Of a stretch of DNA of 64,000 nucleotides, positions 56,725 through 64,000 are shown piece by piece. Each line of letters begins with the position of its first letter. Position 1 is the first letter of the stretch. A program made the position numbers and the translations under genes. The stretch comes from Vibrio cidicii (GTDB taxonomy: Bacteria > Pseudomonadota > Gammaproteobacteria > Enterobacterales > Vibrionaceae). The stretch spans positions 310,001 to 374,000 of the forward strand of contig NZ_CP046803.1 of the NCBI RefSeq assembly GCF_009763805.1, written 5' to 3'. Below the pieces are notes generated by a model. The model was not told the origin of the DNA. It searched no databases and was given only the letters and a program-made list of their open reading frames with translations.

Positions 56725-57804
56725 AAATGGCGCGAAACGTCGTCGCCAAGCCGTGACGTTTCGCAACCAGCACAGAAGTAAGCAAACCAGCAAACCAACA
56801 CCCAAAGCCCCCCCTTTTCTCTGTGAAGCCAATGCGGCGTCTAATCCCGCGGTGGTATTCGCTCCCTCAGGCACATAATCACCGTTGAGATAATCGACAC
56901 GCATCTGTTCTGTGATCACTATTTTGGCCGTCTCTTTACCACTTAGCACACGGTCGATCCAAGTCGAGTAGTCTTGAATTTCAGTAAATACCGACGTGAC
57001 GGGCCACTGCGGATCGCCACAGATCTGCGGGCCAAAACTGGTCAGGCCCACTTGGACAAGCGTACCGTTGTTATTCCAGTAAACAGGGCCACCAGAATCG
57101 CCATGACAGGTGCTGTTTTTCAACTGCGATACGCTGCTATAGTTGCCATCGAAACAGATCTGCTTTGAGGTAAGGTAACGACCCGCAGAAAATGTCGCAG
57201 CGCAAAGATCGTTGGCAACATAGTTGAGTGAAGCGGCTAAGAGGCGCGTCTCACTATCATCATTGGTTTGGGTATTACCATGGCCGACAGTGAAAAATGG
57301 CTGGTCGGCACTTCGATACGATTCATCGCTTGGTCGCACTATCACATCATTAATCGCATCGATATTCATCGCTGTAGCCAGTTTCAACACCGCGATGTCA
57401 TCAGGAAACAGCACTTGCGAGCTGTCGATAAAACTGTCTGGGTAGTAGATCTCACTCACCCGTAGCCGTTGAATATTGCCGAAGGGATACTGTCTCTCAT
57501 CTTGCAGTTGTGGCACCACCACCATAAATAAAGGCAGTGACGCCGAACCCGTCACGCAGTGCGCTGCGGTTAATACATGCAAAGGATCGAGAATACTCGC
57601 TCCGCAATAGGGGCCTGAATAATAGATACCGTTATATTCGAGCGAGTCGTAGTAAAGACTGGCAATCGAAGGGTAATCGGAAACACTTACGACACTGCCA
57701 TTGACCACACGAGTTTGCGGTAAAGATTGTGCGGACAGCAGCGCCGATGCCAGCATGGTTGCGGCAAGCAGCGAACAACGGGATAAAGAAATGATAGAAA
57801 ACAT
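56716..57804 (-). CDS. Trypsin-like serine protease with GlyGly-CTERM tail
   Basis: 362-residue secreted protease of the S1 family. A signal ends near SAQS-LPQTRVVNG, where RVVNG is the zymogen cleavage site (Arg/Val). Catalytic triad: LTAAHC (His), DDIAVLKL (Asp) and CHGDSGGP (Ser). The C-terminus has GGALGVGLLVCLLLCWLR and a basic RR tail, the GlyGly-CTERM sorting signal processed by rhombosortase in vibrios (as in VesB). It probably leaves by type II secretion and is cell-anchored or released. The ORF opens right after a hairpin. Its stop overlaps the end of the tetR gene. Confidence 0.85.
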   Translation of the reverse strand: MFSIISLSRCSLLAATMLASALLSAQSLPQTRVVNGSVVSVSDYPSIASLYYDSLEYNGIYYSGPYCGASILDPLHVLTAAHCVTGSASLPLFMVVVPQLQDERQYPFGNIQRLRVSEIYYPDSFIDSSQVLFPDDIAVLKLATAMNIDAINDVIVRPSDESYRSADQPFFTVGHGNTQTNDDSETRLLAASLNYVANDLCAATFSAGRYLTSKQICFDGNYSSVSQLKNSTCHGDSGGPVYWNNNGTLVQVGLTSFGPQICGDPQWPVTSVFTEIQDYSTWIDRVLSGKETAKIVITEQMRVDYLNGDYVPEGANTTAGLDAALASQRKGGALGVGLLVCLLLCWLRNVTAWRRRFAPFSL

Positions 57805-57836
57805 AACACCGCGCCCCCAAATAGAAGCGCGGTGTT
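57805..57836. terminator. Hairpin between gcvT and the protease gene
   Basis: AACACCGCGC and GCGCGGTGTT form a 10-bp stem around a 12-base loop, ending one base before the protease ATG. It could end the gcvT transcript, but the T-run after it is poor and its loop contains the GGGGG that may serve the protease gene. It may therefore regulate protease translation. Confidence 0.5.
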
Positions 57837-57853
57837 GATTGGAGAAAGCAAGA

Positions 57854-59020
57854 TCACTTGCTTAGAGATTCAGCACAACGCTTCGTTAACCACGGTAGTA
57901 GCGTTGCGGTACAAAAGGCATTTTCTCTACCGCCATCGGTAGCAGCTTGCCGCGAAACTTCGGCAAACACTTCGGTGCCAATCTCAGTAAGGTCTGCGCG
58001 TAAGTACGCCATAGAAACTGGTTTACCTGCATTCGGACCTGCGGTACCACTGGTTACTACACCCACTTTATTACCATCTGCGTCGAAAAGTTCAGCTCCT
58101 TCTCGAACGGGAGCTTTGGTTAAACCCACCAAACCAACACGTTTGCGGGATACATCTTTACTTTCAATCTGCTTTAGAATGATCTCTGCGCCAGGAAAGC
58201 CACCCTCGCGCTCACCGCCTGTGCGACGCACTTTCTGAATTCCCCAAAGCAGGCTTGCTTCCACTGGCGTGGTGGTTTCATCGAGATCGTGACCATAGAG
58301 ACACAAACCACACTCCAAACGGAGAGAATCACGCGCACCAAGGCCAATCCATTCCACTTCTTGCTCTGCTGTCAGTGCACGAGCCAGCGCTTCTGCTTTG
58401 TCGGCGGGAACCGAGATTTCGTAGCCGTCTTCTCCAGTATAGCCGCTGCGAGAGATGATGCATTCTTCGCCCAGTAATTCGAGTTTCTGCACATCCATAA
58501 ATAGCATTTCAGCCACCGCAGGTTGAAAACGCGCGAGGACTTCAGCGGCTTTCGGGCCTTGAATTGCTAATAGAGCGCGATCATCAATCACTTCCAGCTC
58601 AACATCCGAAGGAATGTGCGCTTGCAGATGGTTAATGTCCTGCTCTTTACAAGCCGCGTTCACCACAACGAACAAATGATCGCCAAGGTTTGCCACCATC
58701 AGGTCATCCATGATGCCGCCCTGCTCATTGGTAAAGAAAGCATAACGCTGCTTACCTTGCGCAAGATCGATAATGTCGACTGGAACCAAAGACTCAAGAA
58801 ACGCCGCTGCACCTTCACCGTGTAGTCTGAGCTGTCCCATATGAGAAACATCAAACAAACCCGCTGCGTCGCGCGTATGCAGGTGCTCTTTCTTTACGCC
58901 TAGCGGATATTGAACTGGCATATCGTAACCAGCAAACGGCACCATTTTGGCGCCCACTTCAATGTGCAGCGCGTGAAGCGGTGTTGTCAGTAATTCTTGG
59001 TCAGAGTGTTCTTGAGTCAT
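57854..59020 (-). CDS. gcvT: Aminomethyltransferase (glycine cleavage T protein)
   Basis: 388-residue T protein, transferring the methylene group from the H protein lipoyl arm to tetrahydrofolate. Conserved: FAGYDMPVQYPLGVKKEHLH, GLFDVSHMGQLRLHG, YTGEDGYEISVPAD, and RLECGLCLYGHDLDETTTPV. The ATG at 59020 has GGAG six bases upstream; an earlier ATG at 59032 adds four residues. Here gcvT is separate from and divergent to the glyA-gcvH-gcvP run, unlike the E. coli gcvTHP operon. Two regulator sites lie upstream. Confidence 0.93.
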   Translation of the reverse strand: MTQEHSDQELLTTPLHALHIEVGAKMVPFAGYDMPVQYPLGVKKEHLHTRDAAGLFDVSHMGQLRLHGEGAAAFLESLVPVDIIDLAQGKQRYAFFTNEQGGIMDDLMVANLGDHLFVVVNAACKEQDINHLQAHIPSDVELEVIDDRALLAIQGPKAAEVLARFQPAVAEMLFMDVQKLELLGEECIISRSGYTGEDGYEISVPADKAEALARALTAEQEVEWIGLGARDSLRLECGLCLYGHDLDETTTPVEASLLWGIQKVRRTGGEREGGFPGAEIILKQIESKDVSRKRVGLVGLTKAPVREGAELFDADGNKVGVVTSGTAGPNAGKPVSMAYLRADLTEIGTEVFAEVSRQAATDGGRENAFCTATLLPWLTKRCAESLSK

Positions 59021-59100
59021 TTTCGTCTCCATTAGCTAGACCCAGCACAGCGATCTATCAGCAATTAAGTTGAGCAGTTTTCCACCAAGGGAAAATTTTG

Positions 59101-59114
59101 TTTCCTATAATAAA
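59101..59114. promoter_or_regulatory. Near-palindrome upstream of gcvT (XRE-type operator candidate, copy 1)
   Basis: TTTCCTATAATAAA matches the palindrome TTTCCTATAGGAAA found at 60056 in 12 of 14 positions. It is about 80 bases before the gcvT start. Confidence 0.5.
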
Positions 59115-59267
59115 CACGAGCTAAGGCGTTTTGCACGATCAACTCGTTTAGAACCGTTCAAAATGTGACATTTAACAATTTATTCACAGCGGAAATAGGC
59201 AGAAAAAACGCCGAAATGCGGGTTTTATCAGCAAAGCGGCGCTATTGTAATTAAGATTTTCGCAAAA

Positions 59268-59279
59268 GCAAACGTTTGC
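59268..59279. promoter_or_regulatory. PurR-type box upstream of gcvT
   Basis: GCAAACGTTTGC is the perfect core of the PurR palindrome ACGCAAACGTTTGCGT. In E. coli PurR represses gcvTHP and glyA. It lies about 250 bases before gcvT, next to the second XRE-type site. Confidence 0.65.
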
Positions 59280-59280
59280 C

Positions 59281-59294
59281 TTCACTATAGGAAA
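59281..59294. promoter_or_regulatory. XRE-type operator candidate, copy 2
   Basis: TTCACTATAGGAAA matches TTTCCTATAGGAAA in 12 of 14 positions and is two bases from the PurR-type core. It sits just past the XRE gene stop and upstream of gcvT. Confidence 0.5.
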
Positions 59295-59311
59295 TTTACA
59301 TCTTGTTAGCA

Positions 59312-59935
59312 CTATTTGGCAGTCACCCACAAAATGTGTGCATCTTCGTCGCTAACCGACACCAACATGTGCCCCATATTGGCATCGTAATAGACACTGT
59401 CTCCTTCGCTCAGCACCACAGGTTTCGTAAAACTCTGAGAAGAACTGTACCGCCCTGAAAGAATCAACAGGAACTCTTCCCCGTCGTGGCGAACCCAATC
59501 CCCATATTCATCAAAACTACGTGCATGAACCACGCTTTTGAATGGCATCATTTTCTTATTGGAAAGTTGGGTTGCTAATAACTCATGCTCGTAGGTTTGG
59601 GTTGGGTGTGGCTTACCCAGCCCTTTCATGGTGATATCCCGGCGGCCAGTAGCCACCTTTTTTCTTGGCGGCTCAAAGAGTTGCGGCATGTCAATCTTCA
59701 GGCCGTGAGCCAATTTCTGCATCGCCTGAAAGGTCGGCGAGATCTGTTCGTTCTCAATTTTGCTTAAAGTTGAACGTGCTAAACCCGTGCGCTGACTCGC
59801 CTCTTCAAGGGTGATTCCCAACTTGGCGCGCACCTCTTTAATCCGCTGACCGAGTTTAAGCGGCTCGATATTTTGCTCTTGTGACTCTTTCGCCAGTGTC
59901 AGAGATGGGTACTCATCATAGAAATCTTCCGACAT
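59312..59935 (-). CDS. XRE-family regulator with cupin domain
   Basis: 207-residue regulator. N-terminal XRE helix-turn-helix: LGQRIKEVRAKLGITLEEAS and GLARSTLSKIENEQISPTF (about 28-75). C-terminal cupin (about 125-200) with DWVRHDGEEFLLILSGRYSS and VYYDANMGHMLVSVSDEDAH, which binds a small molecule. It lies between gcvT (same strand) and glyA (divergent), so it probably senses glycine, serine or a related compound and controls the glycine cleavage genes. GAGGGAAAT precedes the ATG at 59935. Confidence 0.85.
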   Translation of the reverse strand: MSEDFYDEYPSLTLAKESQEQNIEPLKLGQRIKEVRAKLGITLEEASQRTGLARSTLSKIENEQISPTFQAMQKLAHGLKIDMPQLFEPPRKKVATGRRDITMKGLGKPHPTQTYEHELLATQLSNKKMMPFKSVVHARSFDEYGDWVRHDGEEFLLILSGRYSSSQSFTKPVVLSEGDSVYYDANMGHMLVSVSDEDAHILWVTAK

Positions 59936-60055
59936 ATTTCCCTCATTTTTATTCTTCGCTTCCTGTTCACAAATCATTGTGCATGAAGCCTAAAGTGGAG
60001 AAAAGTGCAGCAGGGTAAATAAAGCGTGCTCTTGTTAACAAAAAACGCATTCATG

Positions 60056-60069
60056 TTTCCTATAGGAAA
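60056..60069. promoter_or_regulatory. Perfect palindrome TTTCCTATAGGAAA between XRE and glyA genes
   Basis: A perfect 14-base palindrome in the 375-base divergent region of the XRE-cupin gene and glyA. Two near copies lie upstream of gcvT (59101, 59281). I do not see it elsewhere in the window. This makes it a strong candidate operator for the XRE-cupin protein. Confidence 0.65.
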
Positions 60070-60310
60070 TTTTCGGTTGATTGTTCAGTTAACAACGAGT
60101 ATGTTACCAACTTGTTAGTTGAAGAGATGCTTTTTCCGCACGCATTGACCGAAGGAAGTGACGTCAATCTGCGGCCTTTTGTACCCATTTGGGATGGATT
60201 TCGCTCTGAACAGCACGGTTAATACCTAGCCAGTTCAGCTATTACAAAGGACTGTCGGATCAGAGAACGACGGTACACAGATTCGACAGATGATTGAAAG
60301 GTTATCTACC

Positions 60311-61606
60311 ATGAACAGCACTTACCAAAACCACAGCTTGGAAAATTTTTTCTCCACTAACCTGTCAGCAACCGACGATGCGGTATTTGCTGGTATCCAA
60401 GCCGAATTCACCCGCCAAAACGATCAGATTGAGCTCATCGCTTCTGAGAACATTGTCTCGAAAGCGGTAATGCAAGCCCAAGGCACCTGCCTGACCAACA
60501 AATACGCAGAAGGTTATCCCGGTCGCCGCTATTACGGTGGTTGTGAACACGTTGATACCGTCGAAGCGATTGCTATTGAGCGCGCGAAAAAACTTTTTCG
60601 TTGTGAGTACGCAAACGTTCAACCCCACTCTGGCGCACAAGCCAACGGGGCTGTTAAGCTCGCTCTCCTTCAACCAGGTGACACCATTTTAGGTATGTCG
60701 CTTGACGCGGGTGGCCATCTTACCCACGGCGCTCGCCCTGCGCTTTCAGGCAAATGGTTCAACGCGGTGCAATACGGGGTGGATAGCCAAACACTCGAGA
60801 TTAATTACGATGACGTTCGTGCTTTAGCGCTTGAGCATCAACCGAAGATGATCATCGCAGGCGGCAGTGCTATTCCACGCACCATCGATTTTGCCAAGTT
60901 CCGTACAATTGCCGATGAAGTTGGCGCGCTGCTAATGGTCGATATGGCGCACATTGCTGGCTTGGTCGCCACCGGCGCTCACCCTAGCCCACTACCGCAT
61001 GCTCATGTAGTCACCACAACAACGCACAAAACTCTGCGCGGCCCTCGCGGCGGTATGATCTTGACCAATCACGAAGAGATCAGCAAAAAAATCAATTCTG
61101 CGGTTTTCCCCGGTTTGCAAGGCGGACCACTGATGCACGTTATTGCGGCTAAAGCGGTGGCGTTTGGTGAGGCGCTTGGCCCTGAGTTCAACACTTATAT
61201 CGATTCGGTGATCAATAACGCAAAAGTTCTGGCCGAAGTGTTGCAAACTCGCGGCTGTGACATTGTGACTGGCGGAACAGACACGCACTTGATGCTGGTG
61301 GACCTGCGTCCGAAAGGACTAAAAGGTAACAAAGCAGAAGAAGCACTAGAGCGTGCAGGGATCACATGTAACAAAAATGGCATCCCATTCGACACGGAAA
61401 AACCTATGATTACATCGGGTATCCGTTTGGGTACGCCAGCAGGCACCAGCCGAGGCTTTGGCGCAGAAGAATTCAAACTCATTGGTCATTGGATTGGCGA
61501 TGTACTGGATGGATTGATTGACAACCCTGAAGGCAACGCTGAAGTAGAGCAACGCGTGCGCAAAGAAGTGAAAGCACTGTGCGGCCGCTTCCCTCTTTAC
61601 CAATAA
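60311..61606 (+). CDS. glyA: Serine hydroxymethyltransferase
   Basis: 431-residue PLP enzyme interconverting serine and glycine with 5,10-methylene-THF. Motifs: [39 protein letters not shown]-lysine Lys240 in [14 protein letters not shown], and [10 protein letters not shown] chose the ATG at 60311, with GAAAGG eight bases upstream, over ATG 60290. Located with gcvH-gcvP, it makes a pathway-specific second copy likely, besides a housekeeping glyA. gcvH follows after 41 bases. Confidence 0.94.
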   Translation: MNSTYQNHSLENFFSTNLSATDDAVFAGIQAEFTRQNDQIELIASENIVSKAVMQAQGTCLTNKYAEGYPGRRYYGGCEHVDTVEAIAIERAKKLFRCEYANVQPHSGAQANGAVKLALLQPGDTILGMSLDAGGHLTHGARPALSGKWFNAVQYGVDSQTLEINYDDVRALALEHQPKMIIAGGSAIPRTIDFAKFRTIADEVGALLMVDMAHIAGLVATGAHPSPLPHAHVVTTTTHKTLRGPRGGMILTNHEEISKKINSAVFPGLQGGPLMHVIAAKAVAFGEALGPEFNTYIDSVINNAKVLAEVLQTRGCDIVTGGTDTHLMLVDLRPKGLKGNKAEEALERAGITCNKNGIPFDTEKPMITSGIRLGTPAGTSRGFGAEEFKLIGHWIGDVLDGLIDNPEGNAEVEQRVRKEVKALCGRFPLYQ

Positions 61607-61647
61607 ACCGATTTTAAATCCTAGTAAGATATTTTGGAGATTAAGCA

Positions 61648-62028
61648 ATGGACAAAACACTGAAGTTTACAGATAGCCACGAGTGGGTACGTGACAACGG
61701 TGATGGTACTGTAACTATCGGTATCTCTGAGCACGCACAGGAGTTGCTGGGCGATGTGGTATTCGTCGACTTACCAGAGTTGGAAGCCGAATTCGATGCA
61801 GGCGATAGCTTCTCACTGGTTGAATCCGTGAAAGCCGCTTCTGACATTTATGCGCCAGTCACTGGTGAGATTGTTGAAGTCAACGAAGAGCTTTCTGACA
61901 GTCCAGAGCTAATCAACGAAGAACCTTATGAGGGTGGCTGGATTGCGAAGATCAAGATGGCTGACCCATCTGAACTGGATAATCTCAAAGATGCAGAAGA
62001 GTATCTAAGCTCTATCGAAGAAGATTAA
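61648..62028 (+). CDS. gcvH: Glycine cleavage system H protein
   Basis: 126-residue H protein that carries the aminomethyl group on a lipoyl-lysine. The lipoyl site is Lys62 in [20 protein letters not shown], and [20 protein letters not shown] is conserved. TTTTGGAG precedes the ATG. It sits between glyA and gcvP. Confidence 0.95.
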   Translation: MDKTLKFTDSHEWVRDNGDGTVTIGISEHAQELLGDVVFVDLPELEAEFDAGDSFSLVESVKAASDIYAPVTGEIVEVNEELSDSPELINEEPYEGGWIAKIKMADPSELDNLKDAEEYLSSIEED

Positions 62029-62045
62029 TCAAGACATTTCGACAT

Positions 62046-62078
62046 AAAGCTGCCTGCACCGTGGGCAGCTTTTTTTCA
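62046..62078 (+). terminator. Intrinsic terminator between gcvH and gcvP
   Basis: AAAGCTGCC and GGCAGCTTT form a 9-bp stem around TGCACCGT, followed by five further T bases, 17 bases after the gcvH stop. It lies inside the glyA-gcvH-gcvP run. Confidence 0.8.
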
Positions 62079-62147
62079 AGGCTGAACGACCCAAAGCGCA
62101 TGCTAAGAAACGCAGAGGACACACAGCTTATTTGAAGGTAAAGGACC

Positions 62148-64000
62148 ATGACTGAATTACTTCAAAGCCTCAACACACAACATGAGTTCGTTGCTCGCCA
62201 CAACGGACCGAATCAATCTGACCAGCAAAAAATGCTGCAAGCGATCAACGTCACAAGCCTCGACGCTTTGATCGAACAAACCGTTCCTGCGCAAATTCGC
62301 TTGGAAAAACCGATGCAGCTTGCGCAAGCGAAAAGCGAAGCAGACATGCTACTGGCGATGAAACAGTTCGCCAACCTAAACCAAGTGAAACGTACCTTCA
62401 TTGGCCAGGGTTACTACAACACGCTGACACCGAATGTCATTTTGCGTAACGTACTGGAAAATCCGGGTTGGTACACTGCCTACACGCCATACCAACCAGA
62501 AATTTCTCAAGGTCGATTGGAATCGCTGTTGAACTATCAACAGATGGTGATGGACCTAACCGGCATGGACATTGCGAACGCATCGCTGCTTGATGAAGCC
62601 ACCGCGGCGGCCGAAGCGATGACCCTTTGTCAACGTGCGGGTAAGAGCAAGAGTAAAGTGTTCTTCGTCGCCGACGACGTTCACCCACAAACCCTCGAAG
62701 TGGTTAAAACGCGGGCCAAATACTTTGGTTTTGATGTAGTCATCGGCGCGCTAGATGCTCTGCCTCAAACTGAAGCGTTCGGCGCACTACTGCAATACCC
62801 GGGCACAACCGGTGAAGTTCGCGATCTCACCGAGATCATTACTAAAGCGCAAGCGAACAAAACATTAGTTGCTGTTGCCACTGATTTACTCGCGTCTACC
62901 CTACTCAAGCCAGCTGGCGAAATGGGTGCAGACGTGGTGATCGGCAGCGCACAGCGTTTCGGCGTTCCTATGGGCTACGGCGGTCCGCACGCAGCGTTTA
63001 TGGCGACGCGCGAGCAACACAAACGCACCATGCCGGGCCGTGTGATTGGCGTTTCTATCGATGCCAAAGGCAACCAAGCTCTGCGTATGGCGATGCAAAC
63101 ACGTGAGCAACACATTCGCCGCGAGAAAGCGACGTCAAACATCTGTACAGCTCAGGCGTTACTTGCCAACATGGCCTCTTTCTATGCCGTTTATCACGGC
63201 GCGCAAGGCCTTCGCACCATCGCTCGCCGCACACACCACATGACTGCGATTTTAGCCGCTGGCCTGACTAAAACTGGTTTTGAACTAGCGCACAACGCTT
63301 TCTTTGACACCATCACTATTAACACCGGTGATCAGACTCAAGCGCTTTACGCTAAAGCGCAAGCCGCCGACATCAACCTACGTTTGCTTGAGGGCCAGAT
63401 TGGTATCAGCTTTGACGAAACCACCACGGTTGCTGACGTCGAAGCACTCTTTGCTATCTTCGGCGTGAATGAAGCTGTCAACGCTCTTTCAAGTGACATT
63501 GCCAGCAACGAATTTGCCGCGATTCCAGAAAACTGTCGTCGTACGAGTGAGTATTTGACCCACCCAGTGTTCAATACCTACCACAGCGAAACGCAAATGA
63601 TGCGTTACCTGAAAAAGCTTGAAAACAAAGACTTCTCGCTAACACACGGCATGATCCCACTGGGCAGTTGTACGATGAAGCTCAACGCGGCGGCAGAGAT
63701 GATTCCGGTCACTTGGCCAGAATTTGGGGCTCTGCACCCATTTGCGCCGATTGAACAAGCCGCGGGTTACACTGCACTTGCCGAAGATCTCAAAGCTAAG
63801 CTGTGTGAAATTACGGGTTATGACGCGTTCTCACTGCAACCCAACTCGGGCGCATCTGGCGAATACGCCGGCCTAGTGGCGATTCAACGCTACCATGAAA
63901 GCCGTGGTGAAGGTCATCGTAACGTCTGCTTGATCCCAAGCTCGGCCCACGGCACGAAACCCAGCGACGGCCTCTATGGTGTCGATGAAAGTGGTGGTGG
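62148..64000 (+). CDS. gcvP: Glycine dehydrogenase (decarboxylating), P protein, 5' part with one-base frameshift
   Basis: N-terminal 603 residues and more of the about 950-residue P protein, a PLP enzyme that decarboxylates glycine and loads the H protein. The open frame reads [20 protein letters not shown] and continues through [33 protein letters not shown] and [14 protein letters not shown]. The run AAA at 63957-63959 has one extra A: deleting it restores [17 protein letters not shown], which is invariant in the family. As read, the frame goes to [11 protein letters not shown]. The gene runs off the right edge; the PLP lysine lies beyond. AAGGTAAAGGA precedes the ATG at 62148. Confidence 0.93.
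   Translation, partial: MTELLQSLNTQHEFVARHNGPNQSDQQKMLQAINVTSLDALIEQTVPAQIRLEKPMQLAQAKSEADMLLAMKQFANLNQVKRTFIGQGYYNTLTPNVILRNVLENPGWYTAYTPYQPEISQGRLESLLNYQQMVMDLTGMDIANASLLDEATAAAEAMTLCQRAGKSKSKVFFVADDVHPQTLEVVKTRAKYFGFDVVIGALDALPQTEAFGALLQYPGTTGEVRDLTEIITKAQANKTLVAVATDLLASTLLKPAGEMGADVVIGSAQRFGVPMGYGGPHAAFMATREQHKRTMPGRVIGVSIDAKGNQALRMAMQTREQHIRREKATSNICTAQALLANMASFYAVYHGAQGLRTIARRTHHMTAILAAGLTKTGFELAHNAFFDTITINTGDQTQALYAKAQAADINLRLLEGQIGISFDETTTVADVEALFAIFGVNEAVNALSSDIASNEFAAIPENCRRTSEYLTHPVFNTYHSETQMMRYLKKLENKDFSLTHGMIPLGSCTMKLNAAAEMIPVTWPEFGALHPFAPIEQAAGYTALAEDLKAKLCEITGYDAFSLQPNSGASGEYAGLVAIQRYHESRGEGHRNVCLIPSSAHGTKPSDGLYGVDESGG

Noticed and set aside
60000..60310. Glycine riboswitch before glyA or gcvT
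   Set aside because: Fragments such as CCGAAGGAAG and AAAGGACTGTC resemble the aptamer, but the paired GGAGAG/CTCTC stem and the tandem layout are missing. The palindromes explain the region better.
6098..63959. Thirteen pseudogenes
   Set aside because: Every break is one base at a homopolymer and the rest of each gene is intact, so sequencing error is more likely. I annotated them as CDS.
1..64000. CRISPR array, integron, insertion sequence, tRNA or rRNA
   Set aside because: I saw no spaced direct repeats, attC-like series, transposase, or tRNA/rRNA sequence.

Overview
The window looks like a piece of a Vibrio genome, most like Vibrio vulnificus and probably from the second chromosome. This is inferred from protein and operon resemblance, not from a search. 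Supporting features are a fadL/volA-type lysophospholipase pair, a rhombosortase-type (GlyGly-CTERM) trypsin-like protease, a ChiA-like modular chitinase, a DUF3389 gene beside a hotdog thioesterase, a FocA-CBS fusion, and a glycine cleavage cluster with its own glyA and XRE-cupin regulator. I see no phage, insertion sequence, integron, CRISPR array, rRNA or tRNA. It is mostly ordinary chromosomal DNA with dense, short operons.

Layout. 0-6.3 kb: GH13 alpha-glucosidase, SgrR-like regulator, DUF3389, hotdog thioesterase, M48 lipoprotein protease, M50 membrane protease. 6.3-11.2 kb: fadL and a volA-like lipase, preceded by a FadR-like site, then a PhnA-like protein. 11.2-16 kb: EamA transporter, small proteins, TerC protein under a yybP-ykoY (Mn2+) riboswitch, 5'-nucleotidase family enzyme. 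16-24.7 kb: OLD-type nuclease, DUF1097, LysR regulator divergent from FocA-CBS, YceI with cytochrome b561, an unknown protein, an EAL protein. 24.7-31.2 kb: rhlE, acpH, a 38-residue protein, a chemoreceptor, a zinc-ribbon protein, a HAD phosphatase, a tiny lipoprotein with an unknown partner, creA. 31.3-36.2 kb: gsk, fhs with a PurR box, glgC. 36.3-44.5 kb: chitinase, a YqhC-like AraC regulator divergent from a yqhD-like dehydrogenase, an S4 protein, a solute-binding protein, an EEP nuclease. 44.5-49.7 kb: cra/fruR divergent from fruBKA with three operators. 49.9-57.8 kb: OmpA-like barrel, a three-gene RND efflux operon divergent from a TetR regulator, the serine protease. 57.8-64 kb: gcvT, XRE-cupin regulator, glyA, gcvH and the start of gcvP.

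The most striking property is technical. Thirteen otherwise normal genes, including glgC, gcvP, the chitinase, the yqhD-like and terC genes and the volA-like gene, are each broken by exactly one base, always at a short homopolymer. Adding or removing that base restores a full-length family member every time. Ten have an extra base in an apparent run of three; three lack a base in a run of four or five. Homopolymer sequencing error explains this better than thirteen independent gene losses, so I describe each as one CDS and give the break position.

The best biological leads are regulatory. A 14-bp palindrome, TTTCCTATAGGAAA, occurs once exactly and twice in near-perfect form, only in the gcvT and XRE/glyA upstream regions, and is a candidate operator for the XRE-cupin protein. 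PurR-type boxes precede both fhs and gcvT, which suggests joint purine control of one-carbon supply. An intrinsic terminator lies between gcvH and gcvP. Four small genes (31, 36, 38 and 63 residues) and the in-frame FocA-CBS fusion with an internal ribosome site also deserve attention.
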